From Chryseobacterium soldanellicola (lineage in GTDB: Bacteria > Bacteroidota > Bacteroidia > Flavobacteriales > Weeksellaceae), in the NCBI RefSeq assembly GCF_900100115.1, contig NZ_FNKL01000001.1, positions 496,001-560,000 on the forward strand: DNA of 64,000 nt, written 5' to 3'. Made by a program: the position numbers and the translations under genes. Shown here piece by piece: positions 44,861-53,465 of this stretch. Under the pieces are notes generated by a model. That model was given only the letters and a program-made list of their open reading frames with translations, was not told where the DNA came from and did not search any database. Every line of letters begins with the position of its first letter. The first letter of the stretch is position 1.

Positions 44861-46032
44861 TATTTAGCTAATCTTATTCCTGTAAACTGCCATTTTAAGC
44901 CGGTTTGGAAAAAATTACGATAGGTATTTCTGCTGTGACCTGGAGGCGTTGCTTCGGAAGCGCCACGTAAAACCATTTGATTGACCATAAATTTCCCGTT
45001 GTATTCCCCGACTGCACCGGGTTCTTTTTTAAAATCAGGATAAGGCAGATAGGCCGAATTTGTCCATTCCCAGCGGTTTCCCCAATCAAAATTGTCGGAT
45101 GCCACTTCCCATTCCGCTTCGGTTGGCAAGCGCATTCCTTTCCACGATGCAAAGGCGGAAGCTTCGTAAAAATTAATGTGACAAACGGCATCATCGAGAT
45201 CTGCTTCCTGCAAACCATTTAAGGTATAATTCATCCATTTACCATCGATAAAATGCCAGTATAACGGAGATTTAGCGTTGTTTTGCTTCACCCAGTCCCA
45301 GCCTTCGGCGTGCCAATATCTGAAATCTTCATATCCTCCGGCTTCCATGAATTCTAAATATTCTCTGTTGGTAACCTGTTGGCTGGCGATTTCAAAATCA
45401 TTTAAATAGACTTTATGCCTTCCCAATTCATTATCAAAACAGAAACCTTCTCCGTTAAAGCCAATTTCATAAACCCCTTCTGAAAACCTCACCATTTCTG
45501 TGTTTCCGGAATGTTTTTTCTGTACAATATCCTCTTTTTTATATACCGGAAAAAGTGGATTGTGGCCTAAAATATATTTGATATCTGTCAATAACAATTC
45601 CTGATGCTGCTGCTCGTGATTTAAGCCTAATTCTAATAGTGGCTCTATTTTTTCGGTCATGAATTCACTTTGAAGGAAATCTTTCATCTGTTCGTCGACA
45701 TATTTCCGGTATTTGTAAATATCAGAAACCGAGGGACGGCTTAAATTCCCTCTGTCAGTGCGGATTACCCTTGCTCCGATCGTTTCGTAATAGCTGTTGA
45801 AAACAAAATTATATTGGTCATCAAAAACTTTATAACCGGGAAAATTAGGTTGTAAAATGAAAGTTTCAAAAAACCAGGTCGTGTGACCGAGATGCCATTT
45901 TGGAGGACTGACATCTACAATCGGCTGCACTACATAATCCTCGATTTCCAAGGGAGCGCATATTTTTTCTGAATGTTGACGAATGTCTGAATATTTTTTA
46001 ACTAAATCTGTTGTTAATGTATTGGGCGTCAT
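44860..46032 (-). CDS. egtB: Ergothioneine biosynthesis sulfoxide synthase EgtB
   Basis: The 390-residue protein has an N-terminal DinB-like helical domain with iron ligands His50 (HLGHTTWFFE) and the HEQQH pair His139/His143. A C-terminal formylglycine-enzyme-like domain follows (MRLPTEAEWEVA, NQMVLRGASEATPPGHSRNT). EgtB joins trimethylhistidine (hercynine) with cysteine or gamma-glutamylcysteine using oxygen and iron. No egtA or egtC is nearby, so which thiol it uses is open. It follows egtD by 22 bp. The final lyase step must come from a gene outside the window. Confidence 0.94.
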   Translation of the reverse strand: MTPNTLTTDLVKKYSDIRQHSEKICAPLEIEDYVVQPIVDVSPPKWHLGHTTWFFETFILQPNFPGYKVFDDQYNFVFNSYYETIGARVIRTDRGNLSRPSVSDIYKYRKYVDEQMKDFLQSEFMTEKIEPLLELGLNHEQQHQELLLTDIKYILGHNPLFPVYKKEDIVQKKHSGNTEMVRFSEGVYEIGFNGEGFCFDNELGRHKVYLNDFEIASQQVTNREYLEFMEAGGYEDFRYWHAEGWDWVKQNNAKSPLYWHFIDGKWMNYTLNGLQEADLDDAVCHINFYEASAFASWKGMRLPTEAEWEVASDNFDWGNRWEWTNSAYLPYPDFKKEPGAVGEYNGKFMVNQMVLRGASEATPPGHSRNTYRNFFQTGLKWQFTGIRLAK

Positions 46033-46054
46033 GTTTATCTGATTTTTAGTTAAT

Positions 46055-47038
46055 TTATTTTACCTGCCATGCAGTATCTACAAACCATTTTTTTGAATCT
46101 TTAATTTCTCCGATCATTCTAAAACCAGATTTTTCTCCTAATTCTTTTATTTTTTCAGGGGAGAATTTCTGTGAAATTTCCATATCGATCAGCTCATTTT
46201 CTGAAAACGAAATGGTGTCATTTCCGATGTTGATATTCTGATCTTTAAGGCTTACCAAAAAACTTCTGCAGGCTCCGGTTAAGGGATCGTAGGTTTGATA
46301 ATGCTGAAACTGTTCAAGATTAAAATCAGCACCAAGCTCTCTGTTGATGCGGGTCAGAAGATTAAGGTTAAATGCTGCTGTAATCCCAGCTTTATCATTA
46401 TAAGCATTCAAAATTGTGTGCGGATTTTTCTGTAGGTCAAAACCAATTAAAACCACATCACCCGAAGCAAGATTTTGATTTAAATTAAAGCAAAAACTCT
46501 CGGCCTCCTTTAAACTCATATTGCCGATATTGCTTCCCAGAAACAGAATAACCTTTTTCCTTGAAGATAGCGAAGCGGCTTTCTGAAGCATCTCAAAGTA
46601 CTCGCCTTCCAGAGAAATAATCTTTAAAGCAGGAAGCTCAGCATTTAGCTTTTCATTTAAAACAGAAAGGATATTTCCTGAAATATCGATGGGCATATAG
46701 GTGAAATCAGTTCCTTTTTCAATAAGATATTTGAGTAAAAATGTTGATTTCATGGCATCTCCAGCACCTAGCTCAATCAAATCAAAAGGTTCGTTTTCTG
46801 GGATAATTAATTGGGCAAGGTCTGCTGTTTTATTTTTAAATATATCCAATTCGCATTTGGTAAGATAATATTCCGGCATTGCCATTATTTTCTGGAAAAG
46901 ACCGTCTCCTGTTTTATCATAAAAATATTTTGAAGACAATTTTTTAGGAATCCTTTTTAAGCCTTCCAAAACATCTGACCGGAAATTATCCATTTGATAA
47001 TTTTCAATCTTTGAATCTGGATTTACCTGTACATTCAT
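46055..47038 (-). CDS. egtD: L-histidine N-alpha-methyltransferase EgtD
   Basis: The 327-residue SAM-dependent enzyme has KYFYDKTGDGLFQKI and MPEYYLTKCELDIF, the EgtD N-terminal signature. LIELGAGDAMKSTFLL forms the SAM loop, and LGSNIGNMS follows. It methylates histidine three times to give hercynine, the EgtB substrate. It is first in the egtD-egtB-ATPase-permease operon. Confidence 0.94.
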   Translation of the reverse strand: MNVQVNPDSKIENYQMDNFRSDVLEGLKRIPKKLSSKYFYDKTGDGLFQKIMAMPEYYLTKCELDIFKNKTADLAQLIIPENEPFDLIELGAGDAMKSTFLLKYLIEKGTDFTYMPIDISGNILSVLNEKLNAELPALKIISLEGEYFEMLQKAASLSSRKKVILFLGSNIGNMSLKEAESFCFNLNQNLASGDVVLIGFDLQKNPHTILNAYNDKAGITAAFNLNLLTRINRELGADFNLEQFQHYQTYDPLTGACRSFLVSLKDQNINIGNDTISFSENELIDMEISQKFSPEKIKELGEKSGFRMIGEIKDSKKWFVDTAWQVK

Positions 47039-47221
47039 ATGTTTTAATTTGTGTGGTTTTTAGGTACTACAACTTTCTTGCCGCCGGATATTACTTTCTG
47101 CAAATTGTGTAGATTCTTTACTTTCATTAAGATTAAATATACACTAAATCTGGAATTTAATTGTGTAATTTTATTCATTACTCTTAAAATCCCGGAAAAA
47201 ATTTATGATATCTGAACAAAA

Positions 47222-47249
47222 AAATAGCCTTCCATCCGAAAAGCTATTT
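47222..47249. terminator. Hairpin terminator between egtD and the iron-permease-like gene
   Basis: AAATAGC and GCTATTT form a 7-bp stem with T runs on both strands. On the minus strand it follows the low-affinity iron permease-like gene (stop 47313) and precedes the egtD promoter region. Confidence 0.6.
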
Positions 47250-47312
47250 CTTTTTTATCATGCTTGTCGCGTTTTTTCAATAATGTATTAATTTTATTGC
47301 TGTTAAAAATAA

Positions 47313-47747
47313 TTATTTATAGCGATCATTATTCTCATAATCCGTTGAATCTTCTTCTTTTTCTTCTTTCCTCAACAGCTTTTCTTCTTTAGAAAGTTTT
47401 CCTATTCTTTCGTAAAATTTGTGAAGCTCATCAAGTTCGTCTTCCGTTAAATCTTCGATATCAACAATTCGGTTGCTTGCTGTTTTATTGGCAGCAATTA
47501 ATTCATTCAATTTTATCTGAATAGCTTTTGAATCCTTATTCTGAGCCTTCTGAATCAGGAAAACCATTAAAAATGTAATAATTGTCGTTCCTGTATTGAT
47601 AACCATTTGCCATGTTTCCGAATATTTGAAAATCGGTCCTGTTGCAGCCCAAATAATCACCAACAAACTAGCACCTATAAACGCTTCTGCACTTCCGGTG
47701 AAGCAAACCGACCAATCTGAAAATCTGTCAAAAAAATTTCTTTTCAT
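47313..47747 (-). CDS. Low-affinity iron permease family protein
   Basis: The 144-residue protein starts RNFFDRFSDWSVCFTGSAEA and has two membrane segments (FIGASLLVIIWAATGP and VINTGTTIITFLMVFLIQ), then QNKDSKAIQIKLNELI. That is the family pattern named after yeast Fet4 fragments. Transport function in bacteria is not demonstrated for this short form. The charged C-terminus is rich in Glu and Lys. It follows an unrelated hypothetical gene by 41 bp. Confidence 0.8.
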   Translation of the reverse strand: MKRNFFDRFSDWSVCFTGSAEAFIGASLLVIIWAATGPIFKYSETWQMVINTGTTIITFLMVFLIQKAQNKDSKAIQIKLNELIAANKTASNRIVDIEDLTEDELDELHKFYERIGKLSKEEKLLRKEEKEEDSTDYENNDRYK

Positions 47748-47788
47748 AATGTAAAAATTTTATTATTAATTCAACCGAATTTAGAAAA

Positions 47789-48400
47789 TTATTCAAAATC
47801 CAAAAGCCCGTCTGAAAGTGTTTTCCATTGTATTTTGGAGATTCCTGCAATTCCGCCTAGTGTAATGAAGATATTTCTTATTTTATTTAAAAAACCGGTA
47901 TTAAAATTTGGAGTTTCATTTCTTCCGTAAACTCCTGTCTTTAAGACGTTTCCTTCTCTTGATATGATAAAAGTCGATGATGCTTTATCGGAATAAAAGT
48001 GTGCAATATGGCGGTGCTTTTTCTTATCTGGAATTACTGAAGGCCTGCAGGTAATGATTATTTTTGCAAAATTGTCATCTTCTTCATCAAACATACTGAT
48101 AATCTGCACCCAATCATATCCTTTGGCCTCTACATCACCGGGGCCGGGAATATCAATTCTTATGAAATCGCCAATTTCGGACTTCTTATCAACGAAATTT
48201 CCGTAGGCATCAAACAGTTTAAAATCCGCTGAATGCTTCCCGCAATATTTTTTCCAGTTATTTACAGATAAAAAACGTTCCTTTAAAATCTCAAATTTTT
48301 GAGACGTTATCGCTGGGTTGTCAAATGTTTTTTCACTTTCCGTATCATGAAAGCCACCTTTTTTCTGTTGTGGAACGCCGGCAATTACTTTCGCTTTCAT
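47789..48400 (-). CDS. Hypothetical cytoplasmic protein
   Basis: The 203-residue protein has no signal peptide or membrane segment. Notable parts are DFIRIDIPGPGDVEAKGYDW VQI, an acidic stretch FDEEDDN, a His-rich KKKHRHIAHFYSDKASSTFI and a glycine-rich C-terminus. I do not recognise a family. The 41-bp gap to the iron-permease-like gene downstream suggests possible co-transcription. Confidence 0.65.
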   Translation of the reverse strand: MKAKVIAGVPQQKKGGFHDTESEKTFDNPAITSQKFEILKERFLSVNNWKKYCGKHSADFKLFDAYGNFVDKKSEIGDFIRIDIPGPGDVEAKGYDWVQIISMFDEEDDNFAKIIITCRPSVIPDKKKHRHIAHFYSDKASSTFIISREGNVLKTGVYGRNETPNFNTGFLNKIRNIFITLGGIAGISKIQWKTLSDGLLDFE

Positions 48401-48493
48401 AATTAAATTTTAATACTGCATTCAAATATATCGATCTTAAATCAGGATACTTATGAGTCAAATCATATTATTTCTTATTTATAAAATGTACTA

Positions 48494-48528
48494 AAAAAAG
48501 AAAAGCTACGGAAATTATCCATAGCTTC
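48494..48528 (-). terminator. Intrinsic terminator after the SdhC-like gene
   Basis: On the minus strand GAAGCTATGG and CCGTAGCTTTTC form a stem with one mismatch around ATAATTT, followed by TTTTTTT. It lies 45 bp after the stop at 48573. Confidence 0.7.
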
Positions 48529-48572
48529 ATTAAAATAATCATATTTCAATAAAAATTGTGAGGAAAATAAAT

Positions 48573-49235
48573 TTAGCCTATAAAATGATGAAACAGCGCA
48601 ATAAATATAAAAGCCGAAGGAATTATAATTGCGAAATATTTCCCAAAAACGGTTAAGCCCCGGGCATATTTATTATTAAATCCAACCGACTGCATCGAAG
48701 AATAAAACCCGTGCCACAAATGGAAACCAAGCAATACAAAAGCGCAGCAATATAAAAACGTGCGTACCGGGCTTTGAAATTTATGAATCAGTTCTGTATA
48801 ATATCTCGTTTCGTTGGGAACATTCATTTCGATAAATTTATAATTAAGCTCCTGAAACCAGAAATCATACCAGTGAAGGCAAAAATAGGATAAAATCACG
48901 GCTCCGGAAATGATCATATTCCTTGAGCTCCACGAGCTGTTGGCAGAACTTGCGTTATATTTGTAACGTACAGGGCGGGCTTTACGATTCTGAATTTCCA
49001 GAATAAATCCCATTATAAAATGAAAAACAACCCCAAAAATCAATATCGGTTGCCCGATGTACTGCACCAACGGGTTATAACCCATGAAATGTGATACCTG
49101 ATTAAAAAGATCCTTGCTGAGCACGGAAGTAAAATTCAGGGAAACGTGAAGCATCAGAAAACTGATAAGAAAAAAGCCGGAAAGCCCCATTGCCACTTTT
49201 CTAATGATCGAAGAATCTAGAAACTGATTTGCCAT
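48573..49235 (-). CDS. Succinate dehydrogenase/fumarate reductase cytochrome b subunit, b558-type (orphan)
   Basis: The 220-residue five-helix membrane protein has haem-ligand histidines in likely positions: LMLHVSLNF, VVFHFIMGF, FCLHWYDFW and GFHLWHGFYSSMQSVGFNN. The WHG..SS.Q..G segment is diagnostic for the single-subunit b558 family. The flavoprotein and iron-sulfur subunit genes that normally follow are absent: downstream there is a terminator and a hypothetical gene. It is either a second copy or a locus separated from sdhAB. Confidence 0.85.
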   Translation of the reverse strand: MANQFLDSSIIRKVAMGLSGFFLISFLMLHVSLNFTSVLSKDLFNQVSHFMGYNPLVQYIGQPILIFGVVFHFIMGFILEIQNRKARPVRYKYNASSANSSWSSRNMIISGAVILSYFCLHWYDFWFQELNYKFIEMNVPNETRYYTELIHKFQSPVRTFLYCCAFVLLGFHLWHGFYSSMQSVGFNNKYARGLTVFGKYFAIIIPSAFIFIALFHHFIG

Positions 49236-49374
49236 ATCATACTGATTGTTAATTAGTTTTAAAAATAAAAAAGATAATATATCGATTTTATTGTAATAAC
49301 AATCAGAATTTTGTAATTGGACAAAATTGAAAAATTTCTAAAAATATTTTATAAAATCTAAGATTTAATGAATA

Positions 49375-50058
49375 TTATTTATAATGAAGAAAAATACCAT
49401 AATCCGATGGTGTCCAAAGTGCGGCTTTTTGCCCGGCTGCCTTTAATGCATCATTTGCCCATGTATTACAGGTATTTAAAAAGCTGTATTTTCCCTGTGC
49501 ATCGTAGAAAGCATCATTTACATCGTAGACCGCATTGGTAGAAATTAAAACAAAATTACCGTTTTGATCTCTGTCAAATTTATTTTCAACAAACTGTACC
49601 AGTTTTTTGTACTGATCTTTACTTATCATGATTTTTTTACAGTCATCACCTTCTTTCATTTCTGTGTAGTATGAGCAATGCATCGCCGATTCGCTAAGCC
49701 AAAATGCGGCTTTAAACGCTGTTGAAAACTTCAGATCTGCCCAAGTCGGAGTATCCAGATAAAAACCTTTGTCGCCCCAGCCAATGCCTACAAAATTATA
49801 ATCTGTACGCTTTGATTTTGTATTTTTAAAAGGGATTTTTTGGCTCCAATCCTGCCAATCGTTTTTCACTGGCATCACAATATCGGTATGAACCCCGTTT
49901 GTATAAATATAAACAGGAATTTCTTTTTTCTGCCCGTCATCTTTTGCAGGAATTTCTATAAAAGGTAATAAATAACCTAATAAAATGTACAAAACTACAA
50001 TTCCGACAATAATTCCTAAAGCTTTTATAATAAGAATCAGCATTTTTTTCACGCTCAT
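49375..50058 (-). CDS. TIGR02117/DUF2459 family membrane-anchored protein
   Basis: From the start at 50056-50058 (MSVKKMLILIIKA) the product has 227 residues: one N-terminal membrane segment and then an exported domain. The domain contains VYIYTNGVHTDIVMPVKNDW, VGIGWGDKGFYLDTPTWADL, SESAMHCSYY and NTCNTWANDALKAAG. These match the TIGR02117 family, first noted near urease genes; its function is unknown. The conserved His, Cys and Asn-Thr-Cys-Asn-Thr-Trp set suggests a papain-like hydrolase fold, which is inference. A further upstream ATG at 50130 adds a non-typical extension. Confidence 0.82.
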   Translation of the reverse strand: MSVKKMLILIIKALGIIVGIVVLYILLGYLLPFIEIPAKDDGQKKEIPVYIYTNGVHTDIVMPVKNDWQDWSQKIPFKNTKSKRTDYNFVGIGWGDKGFYLDTPTWADLKFSTAFKAAFWLSESAMHCSYYTEMKEGDDCKKIMISKDQYKKLVQFVENKFDRDQNGNFVLISTNAVYDVNDAFYDAQGKYSFLNTCNTWANDALKAAGQKAALWTPSDYGIFLHYK

Positions 50059-50107
50059 GTTTAAGTTAAGTTTAATAAAAATTAATTGATAATTTTTCGT
50101 AAAAGTA

Positions 50108-50138
50108 TTTGTTTTAATCGAAAAAATCATTAAATTTA
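50108..50138 (+). promoter_or_regulatory. Candidate promoter for the 26-aa basic peptide gene
   Basis: TTTG at 50108-50111 and TAAATTTA at 50131-50138 are separated by 19 bp, close to the Bacteroidetes -33/-7 arrangement. The ATG follows 20 bp later. Confidence 0.4.
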
Positions 50139-50158
50139 GTTACGAAATATTCATAAAT

Positions 50159-50239
50159 ATGCGTAAAAATACAAAATCACAAAAAAGATTTAAAGTAAGA
50201 GTAAAAATAGCTCCTAAAAGAATACAAAAGAAACGTTGA
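50159..50239 (+). CDS. Possible small basic protein gene (26 aa)
   Basis: ATG at 50159 to TGA at 50237-50239 encodes MRKNTKSQKRFKVRVKIAPK followed by RIQKKR, with about half the residues Lys or Arg. A promoter-like pair lies 20 bp upstream, and a hairpin terminator begins within the stop codon. Gene-like flanks on both sides argue against chance. The composition suggests RNA binding, as in tiny ribosomal proteins, but it does not match L34, L36 or THX as I know them. Confidence 0.5.
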   Translation: MRKNTKSQKRFKVRVKIAPKRIQKKR

Positions 50240-50277
50240 TTTTCTGAGAGATTTTGTCTCCTGAAAATCAATTTTTT
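50238..50277 (+). terminator. Intrinsic terminator overlapping the small-ORF stop
   Basis: GATTTTC (238-244) pairs with GAAAATC (263-269) and GAGA pairs with TCTC inside. A run of six T follows at 50272-50277. It supports a plus-strand transcript ending here. Confidence 0.65.
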
Positions 50278-50421
50278 ATTTATAGGAAAAGGCTTTCAAA
50301 GATTCTTACTGAATAAAAATCTTAACCTCCTTAAAGCAAGAAATTTAAGGAATGGTCGTTTACCCGCTTTAGTTTTGGAATAAAAAAATTCCAGACAAGG
50401 GTTTATCACCAAAAATCTGAT

Positions 50422-51366
50422 CTAAATTTTGTCTGAAGGTTGCTGCAGAAATTCAATATTTCTTTTTAAACCCGCAAATTTGGTCCTTTTTACCGGCGAT
50501 TTTTTAAAAATTTCTGAGAATAATTCTTGGGTAAGCTCCTTCCACTCCCCTTTTTTAAAATTTCTAAGCGCTTCATTCGGTGAAAATCTGCTTTGAAGAT
50601 TGGGTGCTGAAAACCTGTTCCAAGGACAAACATCCTGACAAATATCGCAGCCGAACATCCAGTCTTCCATTTTATCTTTAAAATAATCAGGAATTTCGTT
50701 TTTCAATTCAATCGTTGCATAAGAAATACACTTGCTTCCGTCAATTATTTTGTCAGAAACAATAGCATCTGTAGGACATGCATCGATACATTTTCTGCAG
50801 GTTCCGCAATGGTCGGTGGTTTCGTGATCAGAAATTAATTCAAGATCACAGATAATTTCGGCTAAAAAATAAAATGAGCCGTTTTGTTTTGTAATTAAAT
50901 TGGCATTTTTCCCAACCCAGCCGATTCCTGATTTTTTCGCCCAGCTTCTTTCCAAAACAGGCGCAGAATCTACAAAAACCCTAAATCCAAATTCGCCTAT
51001 TTCTTCCTGAAGATCAGCCACCATTTCGCGGAGAATTTCTTTAATTACTTCATGATAATCTTCTGCATATGCGTATTTTGAGATTTTAAAATTCTCAAAT
51101 GATGAAATTTTTTCTTTGGGAAAATAATTATAAGATAGGGAAATAACGGATTTTGAACCTTCTACCAATAACCTCGGATCAAGCCTTTTATCGAAATGAT
51201 TTTCCATGTATTTCATTTCGCCATGAAAATTATTCTTCAGCCACTCTTCTAGATGCCGCGCATCTTCTTCCAGAAAATCTGCTTTTGAAATCCCACAACT
51301 TTGGAATCCAAAACTTTTTGCTTTGGATTTTATCAGCTGTGAATATTTTTCGGCACTTGAATTCAT
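50422..51366 (-). CDS. queG: Epoxyqueuosine reductase
   Basis: The 314-residue protein (start taken at [10 protein letters not shown]; an ATG five codons earlier is possible) has the QueG N-terminus ([20 protein letters not shown]), [19 protein letters not shown] and [19 protein letters not shown]. Two 4Fe-4S motifs follow: [12 protein letters not shown] and [13 protein letters not shown]. It reduces epoxyqueuosine to queuosine in tRNA using cobalamin. Length is near the short end for the family and lacks the HEAT-repeat extension. It stands alone between a small ORF and a rhodanese gene. Confidence 0.94.
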   Translation of the reverse strand: MNSSAEKYSQLIKSKAKSFGFQSCGISKADFLEEDARHLEEWLKNNFHGEMKYMENHFDKRLDPRLLVEGSKSVISLSYNYFPKEKISSFENFKISKYAYAEDYHEVIKEILREMVADLQEEIGEFGFRVFVDSAPVLERSWAKKSGIGWVGKNANLITKQNGSFYFLAEIICDLELISDHETTDHCGTCRKCIDACPTDAIVSDKIIDGSKCISYATIELKNEIPDYFKDKMEDWMFGCDICQDVCPWNRFSAPNLQSRFSPNEALRNFKKGEWKELTQELFSEIFKKSPVKRTKFAGLKRNIEFLQQPSDKI

Positions 51367-51472
51367 GATTTTACCTTGCAAAACTAAGATTATTTTATAA
51401 ATTTGTTGGACTTTATGGGGTTGAAATATTCATTCATCCATTTAATAATTTTTAACTTAAATATTTTAAACT

Positions 51473-51772
51473 ATGTCTTTAACAGAAGTAATAAAATCAG
51501 GAAATTATGAATTAATCGACGTTCGTGAACCAATGGAACTGGAAATGGACGGCAATATAGAAGGTGCAAAAAATATCCCGTTGGGTGAGGTAGAAGATAG
51601 ACAAGACGAAATTTTATCTATCGAAAAACCGGTAATTATTTTCTGCAGAAGCGGAAATAGAAGCGGAAAAGCATTGGAATATCTTAATTCACAAGGCTTA
51701 AAAGAAGGCTATAACGGCGGTGGCTGGGCCGAATTGAAGGCAAATCTGGAAGCAAATCAAGGAACTTTTTAA
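51473..51772 (+). CDS. Rhodanese-like domain protein
   Basis: This 99-residue single rhodanese domain begins ELIDVREPMELEMDGNIEGA and has the active-site loop FCRSGNRSGKALEYL with catalytic Cys, then GGWAELKANL. It is likely a cytoplasmic sulfur carrier or thiosulfate/polysulfide sulfurtransferase. The loop CRSGNRS is the six-residue sulfurtransferase type rather than phosphatase type. The stop codon lies within the terminator hairpin. Confidence 0.93.
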   Translation: MSLTEVIKSGNYELIDVREPMELEMDGNIEGAKNIPLGEVEDRQDEILSIEKPVIIFCRSGNRSGKALEYLNSQGLKEGYNGGGWAELKANLEANQGTF

Positions 51773-51785
51773 AGTTCCTTTTTTT
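51759..51785 (+). terminator. Intrinsic terminator overlapping the rhodanese stop codon
   Basis: AAGGAACTTT (51759-51768) pairs perfectly with AAAGTTCCTT (51771-51780) and is followed by T. The stop TAA (51770-51772) lies in the loop. Confidence 0.85.
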
Positions 51786-51824
51786 ATATCTAAAATTTAA
51801 AGGTCTGTGAAATCTTTAATGTAA

Positions 51825-51888
51825 GTTTTGGCTAAAGCCAGTTTTTGTGTTAAATTTTTAAAGCGGACTAAAGTCCGCTCTTATTGAT
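51825..51888. repeat. Dispersed REP-like repeat, GGCTAAAGCC family (copy 2)
   Basis: TTTTGGCTAAAGCC and AGCGGACTAAAGTCCGCT with the tail CTTATTGAT repeat the plan of 9112-9174 and 62773-62838. The second stem carries compensating base changes (CGGAC/GTCCG versus CGGGC/GCCCG), so the hairpin itself appears conserved. Confidence 0.75.
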
Positions 51889-51909
51889 GTTATAAATTAC
51901 AATTCTTTA

Positions 51910-52899
51910 TTAGAAATTTGGCATTTTTGTATCTTCAAATTCTTTCAAAAGATGGCTAAAAACCTCTTCTACAGGCAAAATCTCATCAATTAAGGCAGAA
52001 ACTTGGCCGATTTCCAATTCGCCTTCCTCCATATCGCCTTCGAACATTCCGCGTTTTGCTCTTGCGCGTCCCAGAGATTCAATGAGAGCATCTGTATTTC
52101 TTCCCGCGTTATAGATTTCCTCTAATTCATTGAAGAATTTATTTTTAACCATTCTTACGGGCGCCAGTTCCTTTAATGTTAAATGAGTGTCACCTTCGTT
52201 TAATTCTGTTATTTTTCTTTTCCAGTTGTCGTGTGCGCTTGCTTCGACAGTTGCCGCGAAACGTGAGCCGATCTGAACGCCGTCTGCGCCAAGAATCATC
52301 GCAGCTTTCATCTGAGAACCCAAAGCAATGCCTCCCGCTGCGATCAATGGCTTGGAAATATGCTTTTTAACGTTCGGAATCAAACAAAACGTCGTAGTCT
52401 CATCTCTCCCGTTGTGGCCTCCCGCTTCAAAACCTTCTGCGACAATAGCATCTACGCCCGCATCTTCACATTTTATGGCAAATTTTGTTGATGAAACTAC
52501 ATGAGCAACTTTCAGTCCTTCTTTTTGAAGCGTTTCGGTATACGTTTTCGGATTTCCGGCAGAAGTAAAAACAATTTTCACTCCTTCTTCCAGAATGATT
52601 TGAATAATTTCGTCAAGATTAGGATATAGCATAGGAACATTCACTCCAAAAGGTTTATCCGTAGCATTCTTACACTTTTGGATATTCTCCCTTAAAACGT
52701 CCGGATACATGCTTCCTGCGCCGATTAAGCCAAGACCTCCGCAGTTTGAAACCGCTGAAGCCAGTTTCCAGCCCGAATGCCAGATCATTCCAGCCTGAAT
52801 AATCGGATATTTAATCGTAAAAAGTTCTGTGATTCTGTTTTGTTCTGATTGCATTTGATGAAGCTTTTTAGCTGAATTAAAATCTATAAAATTGCTCAT
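51910..52899 (-). CDS. NAD(P)H-dependent flavin oxidoreductase / nitronate monooxygenase family
   Basis: The 329-residue TIM-barrel flavoprotein starts RITELFTIKYPIIQAGMIWH and has LGLIGAGSM, FGVNVPM, VDAIVAEGFEAGGHNGRDET (phosphate/flavin site with the conserved His) and IAAGGIALGSQMKAAMILGADGVQIGSRF. These match the family that includes nitronate monooxygenases and enoyl-ACP reductase FabK. Which reaction is catalysed is not clear. The first ATG is used; one at codon 16 is possible. Confidence 0.87.
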   Translation of the reverse strand: MSNFIDFNSAKKLHQMQSEQNRITELFTIKYPIIQAGMIWHSGWKLASAVSNCGGLGLIGAGSMYPDVLRENIQKCKNATDKPFGVNVPMLYPNLDEIIQIILEEGVKIVFTSAGNPKTYTETLQKEGLKVAHVVSSTKFAIKCEDAGVDAIVAEGFEAGGHNGRDETTTFCLIPNVKKHISKPLIAAGGIALGSQMKAAMILGADGVQIGSRFAATVEASAHDNWKRKITELNEGDTHLTLKELAPVRMVKNKFFNELEEIYNAGRNTDALIESLGRARAKRGMFEGDMEEGELEIGQVSALIDEILPVEEVFSHLLKEFEDTKMPNF

Positions 52900-52969
52900 G
52901 CTGTAAAAATAATAAAAACAGTTGTTTTCAGTAAATAAAAGATATCAAAAATCATCCTAAACATGTATT

Positions 52970-53394
52970 TTATTTAGTTTTAAAAACATTTAAAGTATCA
53001 TCAATAATGAAACTGATTTTTAAAAACTTCTGAGCCAAATCAAATAAACCTTCTTGAATTCTGTCTTCTTTTAAATCAATTGAGCCTTCCATCAATGTCA
53101 GCGGGCCAAATTTTACGCTTACATTAATTCTCTCAACTTTAAAGCATGAATATTATAGTATAATTTTCCTTCTTTAATTGTCTTATCATTAATCCATATT
53201 GAAAAAAATATTCTGCTTTTTGCATTTCGTGGAGACTGAAAATCGCTTGACCATTCCGGCTTATATATTTTCAATGCTATTGATTCTAAAATTATTTCTA
53301 TTGACAGTTTAAGGCCGGCATCATTAAATCCCTTTTGAGGAATGTTTTTAATTGTTTCTTCAAATTTTTCCTTATAAAAACTGTAATCCATCAT
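52970..53394 (-). pseudogene. Hypothetical protein gene with apparent frameshift
   Basis: The open frame 53119-53394 gives 91 residues ending HALKLRELM. A -1 shift near 53123 continues as NVSVKFGPLTLMEGSIDLKE then FLKISFIIDDTLNVFKTK to a stop at 52970-52972, restoring about 141 residues. The change is explained by one missing A (TTAATG for TTAAATG). The downstream part reads as good coding sequence. I recognise no family, and there is no signal peptide. As with gwsG, either the gene is broken or the base call is wrong. Confidence 0.6.
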
Positions 53395-53431
53395 TTATTG
53401 TTTTTTAAATTAAAATATGAATTTTCACTAA

Positions 53432-53455
53432 AAAAAAACCTCCAGAAATTCTGAA
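53432..53455 (-). terminator. Intrinsic terminator after the SurA-like gene
   Basis: On the minus strand GCCTTCAG and CTGGAGGT form an imperfect stem around AATTT, followed by a run of T. It lies 11 bp after the stop. Confidence 0.75.
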
Positions 53456-53465
53456 GGCTTTCAAT

